Below are positions 46,632 to 56,816 of a stretch of DNA of 64,000 bases, piece by piece. Source of the DNA: Scytonema tolypothrichoides VB-61278 (GTDB taxonomy: Bacteria; Cyanobacteriota; Cyanobacteriia; Cyanobacteriales; Nostocaceae). Under the pieces are notes generated by a model. It was not told where the DNA came from and ran no database searches. It saw only the letters and a program-made list of their open reading frames with translations. Position 1 is the stretch's first letter, and every line of letters begins with the position of its first letter. The stretch spans positions 120,056 to 184,055 of the forward strand of contig NZ_JXCA02000022.1 of NCBI RefSeq assembly GCF_000828085.3. Reading direction: 5' to 3'. The translations under genes and the position numbers were made by a program.

Positions 46632-49373
46632 TTAAAGCCAGTTACCTACCAAAACATACGGTGCCCAATAATACGGATGATCGTACAAAGGATTTTTCAA
46701 CAAGGACAGTTGAGCATTCCTTAAGGCTTCTGCTTTAGTGGTGTTGGATTTGCTTAACTGCTTGTAAAACTCACCCATGATGTCAGCAGTCGCCTGATCA
46801 TCTACAACCCAAAGCGATGCCAATGTACTGCGTGCCCCAGCTTGGAAAGCGATTCCAGCAATTCCTAATGCAGCTCTATTGTCTCCCTCAGCCGTTGAAC
46901 AAGCACTCAGGACAAGTAGCTCAATTGCACCTCTTTGGTCAGTTGCCCTAGTTTTGAGTAAGTTACTTAACTCGTTGACATTCACTCTACCATCAAAAGT
47001 CAAAATGAAGGTTTCTTCTCGCTTAGAACTAAACTGACCATGAGTTGCGAGGTGAACTACTGGCGCATTAAACGACTTAACAGCCTCTTTAATCGCACTG
47101 GTGGTAAATTTCTTGTCAAGCAGCACGTCACTGTTGCGAACTGTTGACTTAATTTCATCAAGTTCGCGTTTGACAGCAGGTAATGCCGGAAAGTCTCTGA
47201 CTTCCTCGCTGAGTCCACCAGCAACAGTTCGGAGTTCACTGCGTGCAAAAGGTTGAGGGTTTAATAGCTCTAAGCCTGGAGACAGAGCAATGTTATATTT
47301 CTCGACAAGATAGCTCTTTCCATCATACAACGCCGCCATTGGAATATTTTGCAGTGGACCATCCAAAACAAACACCAGGTTTTTGATTTGGCGTTTTTCC
47401 AATTCAGATTCAATCGGTTTAATGATCCACTCATAAACTTCGAGTGAGGGAACCTTAAACTCTGGAGTCGAGTGAGTTTCTAATTTTTGCCGCAGTTCAT
47501 CAAGTTTTTGTTCGACTTCTTTCTGGGATAGAATCTTTGTGTAATGACGTAACTGTTGACCTCGTTTCTGATTGGTTGAGGAGGAAGGCAGGGAATAGAT
47601 CACTTCTAGACGATCGCCCAAAATCACTGGATAAATCACTGCTGCCGTCTGATCAACTTGGTCAACCTTGACTGATTTTGCATTTATACAAGCTGTGCGG
47701 AAGTAATTGTCTAATTCTGCTAGTTTTAGTGACTCTATCACATTTCTGGCTTTGTCAAGATCATCTTGACTGGGTTCCTTATTTCCTGGCTGCAACAACA
47801 AACTAACCAGTTCGCGATAGATCGGCTCAACTTCTTCTTGAAAAGAAAATTCCACATCGCGCATGGCAACTAAATCGCCGCGTAAAGACTTGAGGTTCTC
47901 AACAGCTTTGCTATATGATGCTTTTGCTCCTTTCTCATCTTTTTGGGCTTTGAGTATGCGACCTAACTGCCATTGCCAACGATAGGCAATATCCGGTGCT
48001 GTTATACTTTCGGAAAGCGCTAAGGCTTGCTGAGTGAGTTTTTGTGCATTCCCCCACTGCTGAGTCTGTTCGTACAGTCCTCCCAGAGTTCCCAAAGCAT
48101 AGGCTTGTGCACGTTTGTCTTCCAAACTATTGGCTTGTTCAATCGCTGTTGCAGTGATTTGGGCGATCGCCTTCCATTCTGGAATACTGTTAGTTGCTAT
48201 ACTTGTTGTTATATTTTGCGCACCTATCTCTTGTGTGGGGCAATTTCCATTAACTACGGTTCGTCTTCCCTCAGTTCTTAGCCTGAGACAAGCCAAAGTT
48301 TGCGCATAGTTAATTCTTGCATAAAGGCTTTTGCGACTAGGTGTAATGGTATCTAACTGAGATTGAATTTGAGCTAACAAACTCAGATCTAAAGGTTGGT
48401 TAAATGATTGTTGCGCTGTCTCTGGTGACTGTTGTTGTGGTGGTTTCAGGGATAGACGCAGTTGATTTGTTTGCGCCACCAGCCGAGTTATGGGCAAAGG
48501 AGAAGATGCTGCTGCTTTTTTGTAATACTTTATTGCTTCATCAGTCTTTGGCAGCGCTTGGGCTGTATTTCCCAAACTCAGGTTAATTTCTGCTACCAGT
48601 TCCGCAGAATTTAGTTTAGAAGCTATTGCTAAACTTTGTTCTAAAGCCTGTTGGGAACCAAAGTCCTCTATTTTCTTTGAATCTTTCTGGTCTAAAATTC
48701 CTACAACTCGTAAAGCATTACCCAAGCTTAACAGTCCCTTTGCCTTGAGGAGAGAGTCAGGTTCCGCCTGCAGTAATTTATTTACGTCTATTAAAGTGAT
48801 ACGAGCGCGATCATAAAGCCCTAAGGCTTGCAGTGCCTGAACTTGGTTCATTTTACTACCAATTTCGCCCTCTTTATCCCGGTTTTTTACGTAGATAGTG
48901 CTTGCTTCTTCCCAACTAGCAAGAGCTTTTTCAGATTTTCCTTGTGCTAATTCTATCTGTCCTTGGGTGTTCAGTACTTGGGCGCGAACTGTGAAGTATT
49001 CTTGAGAATTGATACGATTTTTTTGTAACAGATCAAAACTCTGTGCAATTGCTTTGCTCCCTTGAGGTAACTGTCCAAGCTGCTGATACGCCAATGCAAC
49101 ATAGTTCAATGCTAAAGCTTGATTCAAGGTATCACCTTGAGTTTGAAATTTTTCTGCAGCTTGTTGTAAAACTTGCACGGCTGGTGCAAACTGTTCTCTT
49201 TGGTAGCGTTCCAAGCCTTGTTGCAAGAGAAGTCTTGCATCAGTTTGCTGTATAAGTTGAGTAGGCTGACTTTGTTGAGTCTGTGAATAATTTCTTGCAT
49301 CAGCCGCTAAAGCCAGTGGGCTGGCGACGGCTGCAATTTGCGCAAGTGCAGCGATAAAAACAAGTCTAGACAT
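46632..49373 (-). CDS. Secreted TPR-CHAT (caspase-like) protein
   Basis: A 913-residue exported protein. Signal peptide MSRLVFIAALAQIAAVASPL to about residue 25. Residues 50-500 carry TPR repeats in alanine-rich helix pairs. The C-terminal CHAT domain (about 620-913) has the histidine in HLATHGQFSS and the cysteine in LSACSTAEGDNRAALGIAG, the dyad of caspase-like peptidases, followed by LASLWVVDDQATADIM and the closing HPYYWAPYVLVG. Both catalytic residues are present. In cyanobacteria such genes sit close to two-partner-secretion genes, as here. Substrates are unknown; processing of the neighbouring exoproteins is a guess. Confidence 0.92.
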   Translation of the reverse strand: MSRLVFIAALAQIAAVASPLALAADARNYSQTQQSQPTQLIQQTDARLLLQQGLERYQREQFAPAVQVLQQAAEKFQTQGDTLNQALALNYVALAYQQLGQLPQGSKAIAQSFDLLQKNRINSQEYFTVRAQVLNTQGQIELAQGKSEKALASWEEASTIYVKNRDKEGEIGSKMNQVQALQALGLYDRARITLIDVNKLLQAEPDSLLKAKGLLSLGNALRVVGILDQKDSKKIEDFGSQQALEQSLAIASKLNSAELVAEINLSLGNTAQALPKTDEAIKYYKKAAASSPLPITRLVAQTNQLRLSLKPPQQQSPETAQQSFNQPLDLSLLAQIQSQLDTITPSRKSLYARINYAQTLACLRLRTEGRRTVVNGNCPTQEIGAQNITTSIATNSIPEWKAIAQITATAIEQANSLEDKRAQAYALGTLGGLYEQTQQWGNAQKLTQQALALSESITAPDIAYRWQWQLGRILKAQKDEKGAKASYSKAVENLKSLRGDLVAMRDVEFSFQEEVEPIYRELVSLLLQPGNKEPSQDDLDKARNVIESLKLAELDNYFRTACINAKSVKVDQVDQTAAVIYPVILGDRLEVIYSLPSSSTNQKRGQQLRHYTKILSQKEVEQKLDELRQKLETHSTPEFKVPSLEVYEWIIKPIESELEKRQIKNLVFVLDGPLQNIPMAALYDGKSYLVEKYNIALSPGLELLNPQPFARSELRTVAGGLSEEVRDFPALPAVKRELDEIKSTVRNSDVLLDKKFTTSAIKEAVKSFNAPVVHLATHGQFSSKREETFILTFDGRVNVNELSNLLKTRATDQRGAIELLVLSACSTAEGDNRAALGIAGIAFQAGARSTLASLWVVDDQATADIMGEFYKQLSKSNTTKAEALRNAQLSLLKNPLYDHPYYWAPYVLVGNWL

Positions 49374-49581
49374 AAGCTATTAAACATTTAAATTTTATAG
49401 TGGTGGCGACTGAACAGTGAACAGTGAGTCCAGTGCTGCAGGAGGGTTTCCCGACCTAGGCATCTGGCGTTAGACCGGAGGGCGTGCCGCAGGCATACCC
49501 GAAGGGTAAACAGTGAACACTGAACAAGGGGTGGACGAGTTCGTTTCCTACCTGATAACTGCGGCGCTTCTTTGATAACTG
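49374..49581. repeat. Composite repeat between the CHAT and TpsB genes
   Basis: Tandem GAACAGTGA (49410-49428), GC-rich repeat with GGGTTTCCCGACCTAGGC (49446-49508) and ACCGGAGGGCGTGCCGCAGG, then GTAAACAGTGAACACTGAAC and CTGATAACTG. Same build as 17195-17449. Confidence 0.7.
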
Positions 49582-51402
49582 TTAAAACGGTTGGGTATAA
49601 ACGATGGAAAAATATAAACCCTTCTCTTGCAAAGTTTCGTCATTGCGTGTTTTTGCATCAACTAAAGGAATGCCGTAGTCAAATCTGGCACTTAAATTAT
49701 TGCTTTGCCATAGCAACCCCAGACCCAGGGAAGCCAGGTTACTCGGGTCGGGGTTACTGTAACCAGAGCTATTCCAGGCTGTACCATAGTCAAAAAACGG
49801 AGTCACTTGTAACACACCACCAAGATCGGGCACTCGTAAAATTGGATACCTAAGTTCGATAGACGCTAAAAAAGCATTATCTGTTAACAGCAAATCTTGA
49901 CGATATCCGCGTACTGTGCGTTGTCCTCCTAAACCAAACTGTTCTAAAGGAACTAATGCCCTGTCGGATATTTGAGTATCTGCACGGACAAGGATTAATG
50001 TATCAGCAGCTAAAACCCGCGCCCACTGCGCCTGTCCTCGCCAGGAAAAAAAGCTACCATCCGGTGGTCTATTGTTTGTGGTTGCATCGAAGACATCTAA
50101 GCCAAAGCTAAACTGCGATCGCGCCGCCAGCACTTGTTGGCTATCACGCTTTGTCCATTCTTGAAAAAACCGCAGTATTGATAAGCGAGTTTCTCCATTG
50201 TTATTAGCCCCAGGTTGGGGAAATCCAAATCGGCGACCGAAGCGGGATTCCAAAAAGCCAACATCACTTTCTCGACGATTTGCAGTCAGTCCAAGGGCAA
50301 AGACTTCCGTGGGAGTTTCCACAATGGGTTGACGCAGTGTCAGAGAAAAGTCTTGTGCTGTTCCGTTGATATCTAAATCATCAAAGGGTTTTTCAATGAC
50401 AGAACTGTCTGCATAGTTATAGGCAAATTCCAGCGTCCCATTGTAGGCATTTATCGGTAAAGTATAACGAGCTTCCACAGCGTTGCTACCATCAGTGTTG
50501 GAGTAGCCAACACTTAAACCATCTCCCAGTCCCAACAAGTTAGCTTGGTTAAGTTGGATTTGTCGTTGAAAGCTACCAATACTGGGATTTCGATAATTGT
50601 CTAAGCTAATTTGAGCAGAAAATGTTTTTGCTTCTGTCACCCTGACGTCTAGCACATTAGTACCAGGGGTTGAGCCACTTGCAAGATTCGCAGAAATATT
50701 TTGAATCAGTGGATTGAGTGTAAGTAGTTGTAATGCTTTTTGTAATTTGTTGATGTTGAGAGGTTCGCCAGTCGCGATCTCCAAACGACTGCGGACATAG
50801 TTGGAGTTCAGCCGCTTCAGACCTCTAACCTGGATACTTTCCACGCGACCTTCCAAGACTTTAATAGTGACAACACTTCCTTTGACTTTGAAGGTTTGGT
50901 CGCCTGGAATGAAAGCCCCAGTGGTAACGTAACCTTTGTCCCGATAAAGTTTGTTTATTTCTTCAGAAGCTTGTAAAAGTTCAGCAAAAGTAATTTGTCT
51001 ATTAACAAAATTTTTCGTTGCATCATCCAGTTGTTTGCGGCTGAATACAGTACTACCAACCACCTCAAAACGCTCAACTTCAATGGTTCCGGCAAACTCA
51101 TTGTTAAATTGTTCCGGAGTGGAAGGAGTTTGGGGAGGAGAGGGAAATAAATTTTCTGGTGGTGGGATAACCGGGGGGGTTTCGGGTGCGATCGGGGGAT
51201 TTTCTTGTTGTGGTCGCCGGAATATGTCTGGTGGGGGCTGAGTTTGGGCAATTTCAGTTTTTAATTCGACACCTCCAGATGCATTCACTGTTTGTGCTGA
51301 CAACGGCTGTTGGTGCAAGCTATTGAATACCATCAGGCTCAGTATAAGTAGACTCGGCGAAAACTGGTAATAATAGAGACTTAAAAACCTTTGATTTGGC
51401 AT
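49582..51402 (-). CDS. TpsB outer-membrane transporter (ShlB/FhaC/HecB family)
   Basis: A 606-residue two-partner-secretion transporter. Signal peptide, then a proline-rich linker (about 55-95), and two POTRA domains: VERFEVVGSTVFSRKQLDDA with GYVTTGAFIPGDQ, and VRGLKRLNSNYVRSRLE. The ShlB/FhaC barrel follows, with FGLGGQRTVRGYRQDLLLTD (the conserved VRGY motif of the L6 loop), and it ends in the outer-membrane signature FSIVYTQPF. It recognises TPS domains and threads exoproteins outward without ATP. Candidate cargoes are the TpsA genes at 53713 and 62087. Confidence 0.95.
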   Translation of the reverse strand: MPNQRFLSLYYYQFSPSLLILSLMVFNSLHQQPLSAQTVNASGGVELKTEIAQTQPPPDIFRRPQQENPPIAPETPPVIPPPENLFPSPPQTPSTPEQFNNEFAGTIEVERFEVVGSTVFSRKQLDDATKNFVNRQITFAELLQASEEINKLYRDKGYVTTGAFIPGDQTFKVKGSVVTIKVLEGRVESIQVRGLKRLNSNYVRSRLEIATGEPLNINKLQKALQLLTLNPLIQNISANLASGSTPGTNVLDVRVTEAKTFSAQISLDNYRNPSIGSFQRQIQLNQANLLGLGDGLSVGYSNTDGSNAVEARYTLPINAYNGTLEFAYNYADSSVIEKPFDDLDINGTAQDFSLTLRQPIVETPTEVFALGLTANRRESDVGFLESRFGRRFGFPQPGANNNGETRLSILRFFQEWTKRDSQQVLAARSQFSFGLDVFDATTNNRPPDGSFFSWRGQAQWARVLAADTLILVRADTQISDRALVPLEQFGLGGQRTVRGYRQDLLLTDNAFLASIELRYPILRVPDLGGVLQVTPFFDYGTAWNSSGYSNPDPSNLASLGLGLLWQSNNLSARFDYGIPLVDAKTRNDETLQEKGLYFSIVYTQPF

Positions 51403-52171
51403 GGGTAGATGCTGGAAAGTAAGAGCGATGACACTACATGAGTAGTAATCTTCTAAGCCAAAAATGAGGGGTAACTATAATTTGTAGTAACTGAGATTTT
51501 GCACCATTGTTAATTAGCAACTTCGCCCACCTTGAACTCAAGTTCCAGGCTAATAGCCCAAGTCCATTAAAATGGAACAGCACGTGCTACAAGTTGGGCA
51601 TGGCCCGGACGCCAGATACCTACGGAGGGAGACCCTGCTACAGTACTGGCTCCCCAACGCAGTGCCTCCTGAAAACTTTGGTGAGTCAACATTTAGTCCT
51701 CACCAGAGGACTTTCGCTATGCAGCCTTGGGTTTCTAACCCTAGGCAGTTGTTGGGTCGGCGTGCAAGATCTGAGTAATAACCACTGTTTTCCCATTAAG
51801 CGCTCACTACAAACCCTGCAAAGTTTGTGTGGTGAACGAGTCATTTTAACTGTTGTACAAATAGCAAACACATTTCCATCAAAAAACGATAGAAATAATG
51901 ACTACTTTATATTCGACAACAATCTAATCTTTTGTTACAAAAATTAAGTTATCGCTTAGTAGGGATGAAAATTGTTTGATAATCTGCTAACGGTAGTATA
52001 TTACAGCTAAAACTGGATTGATATCAAGTCCGCTTAATTCTTATAATTCTTGCTTTACCTCACCCCAACCCTCTCGTTAATAAGGAGAGGGTGTCGTAGG
52101 CGGGTGAGGTTCTTCGTTTTTTTATCAGTGTTCATCCGGACATCACATGAGGCAATTCTGTTGCAAAACAG
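51403..52171. repeat. Spacer after the TPR gene and before TpsB with dispersed repeats
   Basis: 51590-51670 contains a repeat related to those at 42223 and 49446 (GGACGCCAGATACCTACGGA, GTACTGGCTCCCCAACGCAG). 52050-52112 holds an AGGAGAGGG palindrome of the dispersed family. The open frames here have no family features. No gene is supported. Confidence 0.55.
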
Positions 52172-52873
52172 TCAACGTCTTAGAGAGTTTGCATTTGTTG
52201 GCGAAACGTGATACATAGTGTCTTCGGGAGCAAGACGAATCGCTGTATTATAATCTGTCATTGCTTTTAAAATATCGCCGATTTCATGATAAAGCTGACT
52301 GCGCCAAAGGTAGAAAAGGGCATTGTCAGGATGCAAATCAATAGCTTGGGTATAATCCTCAAGTGCGCCTTGGTTGTCTCCTAAATTTTTGCGACGAAAG
52401 TTAGCTCGTTCAGTGTAAAGGTAAGCGTTGTAGGGATAAAGACGAATTCCATTATTTAATTGGGCAAGCGCTTTTTGAACATCTCCTTGTCGCCAGGAGC
52501 TATAAGCTTTTTCTATGTATACTGTGGGAGTAATTTCTTGATTGCCAGATGTGATATCTTCTTGGGTTGATTGACGCTCATTTTCTGCTGTGTGCCAAGA
52601 GTGTGCCCTGCTTGAAGAAGGCTTGCCCAAATGAAGAGATTTATGTAGAACACAAACAGTCGAGCCGAGGGCTAGTATAATTCCGACTGTTACAAGTATT
52701 CCAGCAAAATCATTTCCGACACTGTTACTAAAGCTATGAAAGTCTTTTATATTTTTTCCGGCTATAGAGTTTTCTTCAACTGTAGTGGCTTCCGCTGCTT
52801 GAGGAACACCTGTAATAGGTTCTCCTGCTAGAGTGAGCAGCGATTCGGTAGCAAGGATTCTTTGCTTGATCAT
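52172..52873 (-). CDS. Membrane-anchored TPR protein
   Basis: About 234 residues. A membrane segment near residue 55-75 (FAGILVTVGIILALGSTVCV), a polar linker, then three or more TPR units (SSWRQGDVQKALAQLNNGIR, ALEDYTQAIDLHPDNALFYL, MTDYNTAIRLAPED). The frame extends to 52966, but ATG 52873 (MIKQRILATE) has GGAG eight bases before it and is preferred. TPRs suggest a scaffold role. It lies between the TpsB and TpsA genes on the same strand, so it may serve the secretion island; this is inferred only from place. Confidence 0.72.
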   Translation of the reverse strand: MIKQRILATESLLTLAGEPITGVPQAAEATTVEENSIAGKNIKDFHSFSNSVGNDFAGILVTVGIILALGSTVCVLHKSLHLGKPSSSRAHSWHTAENERQSTQEDITSGNQEITPTVYIEKAYSSWRQGDVQKALAQLNNGIRLYPYNAYLYTERANFRRKNLGDNQGALEDYTQAIDLHPDNALFYLWRSQLYHEIGDILKAMTDYNTAIRLAPEDTMYHVSPTNANSLRR

Positions 52874-53712
52874 CTCGTATACTCCACTACATCGTACAGC
52901 GTTTGAATAAGTAACATACATACATAAATATGAATATTTTATTTGATAAAAAAAGACTTTAGCCAAAGGAGACTTGATTCTTCACCAAACTCTTCATAAA
53001 CTAGATTATTTATATAGTAATCTTAATTTTCTTTGTGAGAATCTATTGGTTCAGATACCCGACTTCTCACTCGAAGTTGAGTATCTTGTTGTTTGATAAA
53101 GTGCATCATATATAAGTAGGGTGCGTTAACCTCATTTCATGCACTGACTAACCGTTCACTGCTTCAAAATACTTACCCAAACTTTGCTAAACCTTGCTTG
53201 GTGATTTCTTCCTGCCTCAACCAACTACGGTGTACACACAAGTACTATCTGCAAGGGTTTCAGGCGTTATAGACCCTTGAAATTGTGATTACTTCGCTGC
53301 GCGATAGCGGAGCGAAGTAATCACATAATCCCGTGGTTTTTGCGATTGCTGAGTCGCAAAGCGACACGCACTCGCGTTCGTCGTTCCTCCTGGCAATGAC
53401 AAGCTTCCAGAGCGATTGCCGTAGGCATCCCTTTGCTAAACGCACAACCTAAAGCTAGATGACGAAACCAAGTACTAGGGGGAATTTCAAGACTTGTGTG
53501 TACACCGTAGCCTTATTAAGGAGAGGGAAAGATTTTAGCGCCGATTCAAGCGAGGGTGAGGTGAAAAGCGATCTGGTGTGTACACCGTAGAATGTCGCCC
53601 AGAGGGCTGGGGTCAGGTAACGCAAGAATTAGAAACTTTGTGATTGCCTTACTTCACCCAAAAAGTGGAGCGATCACTCCACCCAAATCATAAGTCACTG
53701 AAACTAGCAAAA
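52874..53712. repeat. Spacer with repeated palindromic elements
   Basis: Contains a perfect inverted repeat GTGATTACTTCGCT/AGCGAAGTAATCAC (53285-53298 and 53311-53324) with a 12-base loop. It also holds three copies of GTGTACACCGTAG-type repeats (53225-53240 inverted, 53495-53510, 53555-53590) and an AGGAGAGGG stretch. No gene is supported. Confidence 0.7.
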
Positions 53713-56478
53713 CTAGCGGGCTGCACAGGAAGCCGAATTTTGCAAAGACGGATTAGAATTACCGGTGCTTACAGAAGAAATGAGCGTGACTTCACCTTTA
53801 CCGTTAAACACCCAACCAGTCGCAGGGTTGATCACAACTGCACGACTGTTAGAAGATGGCGCGGTGGTAACAGTTTGTGATTTTGCTTTGCCCCCTCCCT
53901 GTGCTGTTATCTTTGGAATGCGAGTATCTGACCAAAGCACATCACTGCTGAGGGGTTGATCGGGGCTGGGGGGCAATCCGCCGCGTCCAGTTATGGTAAA
54001 TTGATTAATGCCTGCCACATTATTAGCACCACAACCAGAAGCAATTTGTCTTGAGGGATCAACTGCATTTGCGGGTAGTTCAACCAAAGATTGCGTGGGA
54101 TCAACTTCTGCTCTGTTGATAGTTACTGTACCAGGTAAGCCAAATTGAGAACTAGCATTAATGTCATTGGTGTTTTCTGTTGACGTGCCTACCGTAAAAC
54201 CGTAAATGCCAGAGGTTGTGATTCTAATATCGCCACCATTACCTCTAATGGCATTAGCAACAATGTCATTATTTTGATCAGGAACACCAACAACAAAACC
54301 GTTGGCAGCGTCGATACTTATGTTTCCACCTTTTGCATTTTCAAAAGCTTCAGCAGAAATCTTGCTGTTATTTTCCATCAACAACTGGTCTACGTTTTGT
54401 AGCGTGATATTCGCTCCTTCTCCGGCGTTGGTTGTAGCAGTGAGATTTCCTTGGTTGAGGCGAATGTTATTAGCTGTAATAGTTAAGTTACCTGCTTGAC
54501 CTGAATCTTTACCGCTGACGCTCACTTCTCCACCCTCTCCAACATCTAAACGAGGAGTTGTGATGTTCACGTCGCCTGCTTTCCCAGAAGATGTGGCTTC
54601 AGCAGACAGCTTGCTGGGAACTGGTGTGGATGCAATGGTTCCTGTGCCTGTCACTTTAACGGATTCGCTAGCGTTTACATTCAAAGTCCCGCCTGGACCT
54701 TGAGCAAGAGATTGAGCTGTAACTTCTCCTCCCTTTTGAATAACCAACTTGCCAACATTCAGGGTTGCGCTTCCTCCCTGATTTGAACCGAAATTATTCG
54801 CTGATATTCTAGCTCCATTTTCAACAGTGAGTTGTTCTGTTGTAATATTTAAATTCCCTACATTACCTAACACTCTTGGATCATTGAGATTGTTTTTAAA
54901 AGCTGCAACAAAAATTCCACTCCTTTTTTGGTCTTCTGGTGTCGGTTTTGCTTGGGCTGTGCTTCCATTCAGGAAGATATCTGAGGCGTTTATAGTCAAA
55001 TTTCCGCCGTTACCAGCACTTAAGGTAGCTGCTGATATCTGTGCTCCTTCGATAATCTCCAACTTTTTAGTTGTGATAGTCAAATCTCCGGCATTACCTG
55101 TTGCGGCTGGTGTACCTGTTAAGGTTGGTGATTGAACTTGAGCATACAAGCCACTGGAGGAGGCACCATTGCTTGTCGCGCCCTTTAGCAGGACTGACTC
55201 GGAAGCGTTGAGTGTCAAATTACCCGCGTTTCGTGCACCAGAAGTAGTAGTTGATGCCTGTGCTCCATCACGGACAGTCAGCCGTTTAGTATTAATGGTT
55301 AGGTTTCCACCATTGCCTGTGGCATTTCTTGTAACTTGAGCAAAAACACCAGTATTTTTTCCAGGGACACCTGCCAGTTCTACTGACTCCGAGGCATTCA
55401 CATTCAAATCTACTCCTTGCCCACCATCAGTACTTACTGATATCTGTGCTCCCTGAACAATCAGCTGTTTAGTTTCAATTTGTAGGCTTCCTCCTCCCCC
55501 TTGCGCTCTATTCCGGACTAGATTGAACAAAGCAGTGACAAAGCGATCTGTTGGACTACCTACTAGTGCTAACTGTTCTGAGGCACTTACCTTTACATTC
55601 CCTGCTTGATTTTTTTTAGTAGCAGAAATCACCTGACTCCCTCCAGTGAGGGTCACGTTCTTTCCCTGAATCTGGATATCGCCACCCTTATCGCTCTCAG
55701 TATCAACAAAAGCTGCGTTAGATAGGCTGATATCTTGGAAGTTTTGAATACCTTCGTAGCCTAATACCCAACTTTGGTCTATTTGCTTGAGGCTGACTAA
55801 ATTGTTGCCCGCAACACTTCCTAACTCAATTCTTCCTCCCGGTGCTGTCAGGATACCACCATCTAGAACTACATCACCACCTACAAGTGCTAGGGTTTTC
55901 TCTGAAGGAACCTTTAAACCTGCATCTTCAAATGTAGATTGATTTTGGATAGGTTTTGGATTCGCACCAAATTGCAGACCAATTGGAACACTCATTGTCA
56001 GCAATGGTGTTGTTTGGGTACCATCTGTTCTAAACTCTGTGCCATCAGCAAATTTCAGGCTACTTGCTGTACTAGCAATAAATGAGCCGCGAATGTCTAG
56101 AGAAGCGTTGGGACCAAAAATAATGCCATTAGGGTTGAGGAGAAATAGGTTGGCATCACCACCAGTGACTTTAATTGTCCCATAAATGTCAGATCTAGAC
56201 CCACCTGTGACACGACTGATAATATTTTGAATAGCTGGATTGCTTATAAAATTTGCGATGCCACCTTCGGGAATAGAAAATTCTTTAAAGCCGTGGAATA
56301 GATTGATGCCTCGCGTGGTGCCGCCTGTAATTTGAAATTCGTTGCTATTGCGCTCGACAATGGAGTTGAGAGTATTATCTTCTGGAACAACCTGCTGCGC
56401 TGTAGTTAGCTTAGGAGCTAATAGATAAAATAGGATGATTCCGCTGGACAGCCAGAATTTTATGGTAGATGATTGCAT
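53713..56478 (-). CDS. TpsA exoprotein (filamentous hemagglutinin N-terminal domain)
   Basis: A 921-residue secreted beta-helix protein. Signal peptide about 1-28, then the TPS domain: TRGINLFHGFKEFSIPEGG, ANLFLLNPNGIIFGPNASLD (NPNG motif) and FIASTASSLKFADG. The rest consists of imperfect repeats of GNLTINA(K/S)-like strands (GNGGNLTINT, GNAGDLTITT), typical of a right-handed beta helix. The C-terminal part ASGCGANNVAGINQFTITGR is the usual cyanobacterial ending, followed by AVVINPATGWVFNGKGEV. Export is expected through the TpsB at 49582. Role probably adhesion or surface contact. Confidence 0.93.
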   Translation of the reverse strand: MQSSTIKFWLSSGIILFYLLAPKLTTAQQVVPEDNTLNSIVERNSNEFQITGGTTRGINLFHGFKEFSIPEGGIANFISNPAIQNIISRVTGGSRSDIYGTIKVTGGDANLFLLNPNGIIFGPNASLDIRGSFIASTASSLKFADGTEFRTDGTQTTPLLTMSVPIGLQFGANPKPIQNQSTFEDAGLKVPSEKTLALVGGDVVLDGGILTAPGGRIELGSVAGNNLVSLKQIDQSWVLGYEGIQNFQDISLSNAAFVDTESDKGGDIQIQGKNVTLTGGSQVISATKKNQAGNVKVSASEQLALVGSPTDRFVTALFNLVRNRAQGGGGSLQIETKQLIVQGAQISVSTDGGQGVDLNVNASESVELAGVPGKNTGVFAQVTRNATGNGGNLTINTKRLTVRDGAQASTTTSGARNAGNLTLNASESVLLKGATSNGASSSGLYAQVQSPTLTGTPAATGNAGDLTITTKKLEIIEGAQISAATLSAGNGGNLTINASDIFLNGSTAQAKPTPEDQKRSGIFVAAFKNNLNDPRVLGNVGNLNITTEQLTVENGARISANNFGSNQGGSATLNVGKLVIQKGGEVTAQSLAQGPGGTLNVNASESVKVTGTGTIASTPVPSKLSAEATSSGKAGDVNITTPRLDVGEGGEVSVSGKDSGQAGNLTITANNIRLNQGNLTATTNAGEGANITLQNVDQLLMENNSKISAEAFENAKGGNISIDAANGFVVGVPDQNNDIVANAIRGNGGDIRITTSGIYGFTVGTSTENTNDINASSQFGLPGTVTINRAEVDPTQSLVELPANAVDPSRQIASGCGANNVAGINQFTITGRGGLPPSPDQPLSSDVLWSDTRIPKITAQGGGKAKSQTVTTAPSSNSRAVVINPATGWVFNGKGEVTLISSVSTGNSNPSLQNSASCAAR

Positions 56479-56816
56479 AGCTAGTCCTAGAGACCATAGC
56501 TCTGGAGTGAATTGTTTGCAATATACTCCTACTCCATAAACAAAAATACCTATCTCTAGATAGATTAATAAATAAAATTTCTACCTAAAGATGGAGAATA
56601 TAGATGCCTTATGGTTTCGCGAACGCGCCCTATGGCTGCTTAGATTTATTTACCGTTTACAGCGCTTTTCAACTATTCCACGCTGATTTGACCCCACCCC
56701 TAAGTCCCCTCCCCGAAGTTCGGGGAGGGGAGGTTTTGGCGTCAGACAAAACCGGGGTAGGGTAAAACCAGAATCGTGGGCAAATATAAGGACATGATGT
56801 AATAGCTATAAGCTAT
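56479..56816. repeat. Spacer with one dispersed palindrome
   Basis: 56690-56765 has CCCCTCCCCGAAGTTCGGGG, followed by AGGGGAGG and ACAAAACCGGGGTAGGGT, related to 42266-42345. The remainder is AT-rich without a gene. Confidence 0.6.

Noticed and set aside
51507-51947. 146-codon plus-strand open frame in the spacer before TpsB
   Set aside because: It runs through a dispersed repeat and shows no domain or codon pattern.
53225-53590. Repeats as a CRISPR array
   Set aside because: Units are few, unequal in spacing and partly inverted; no cas genes are near.
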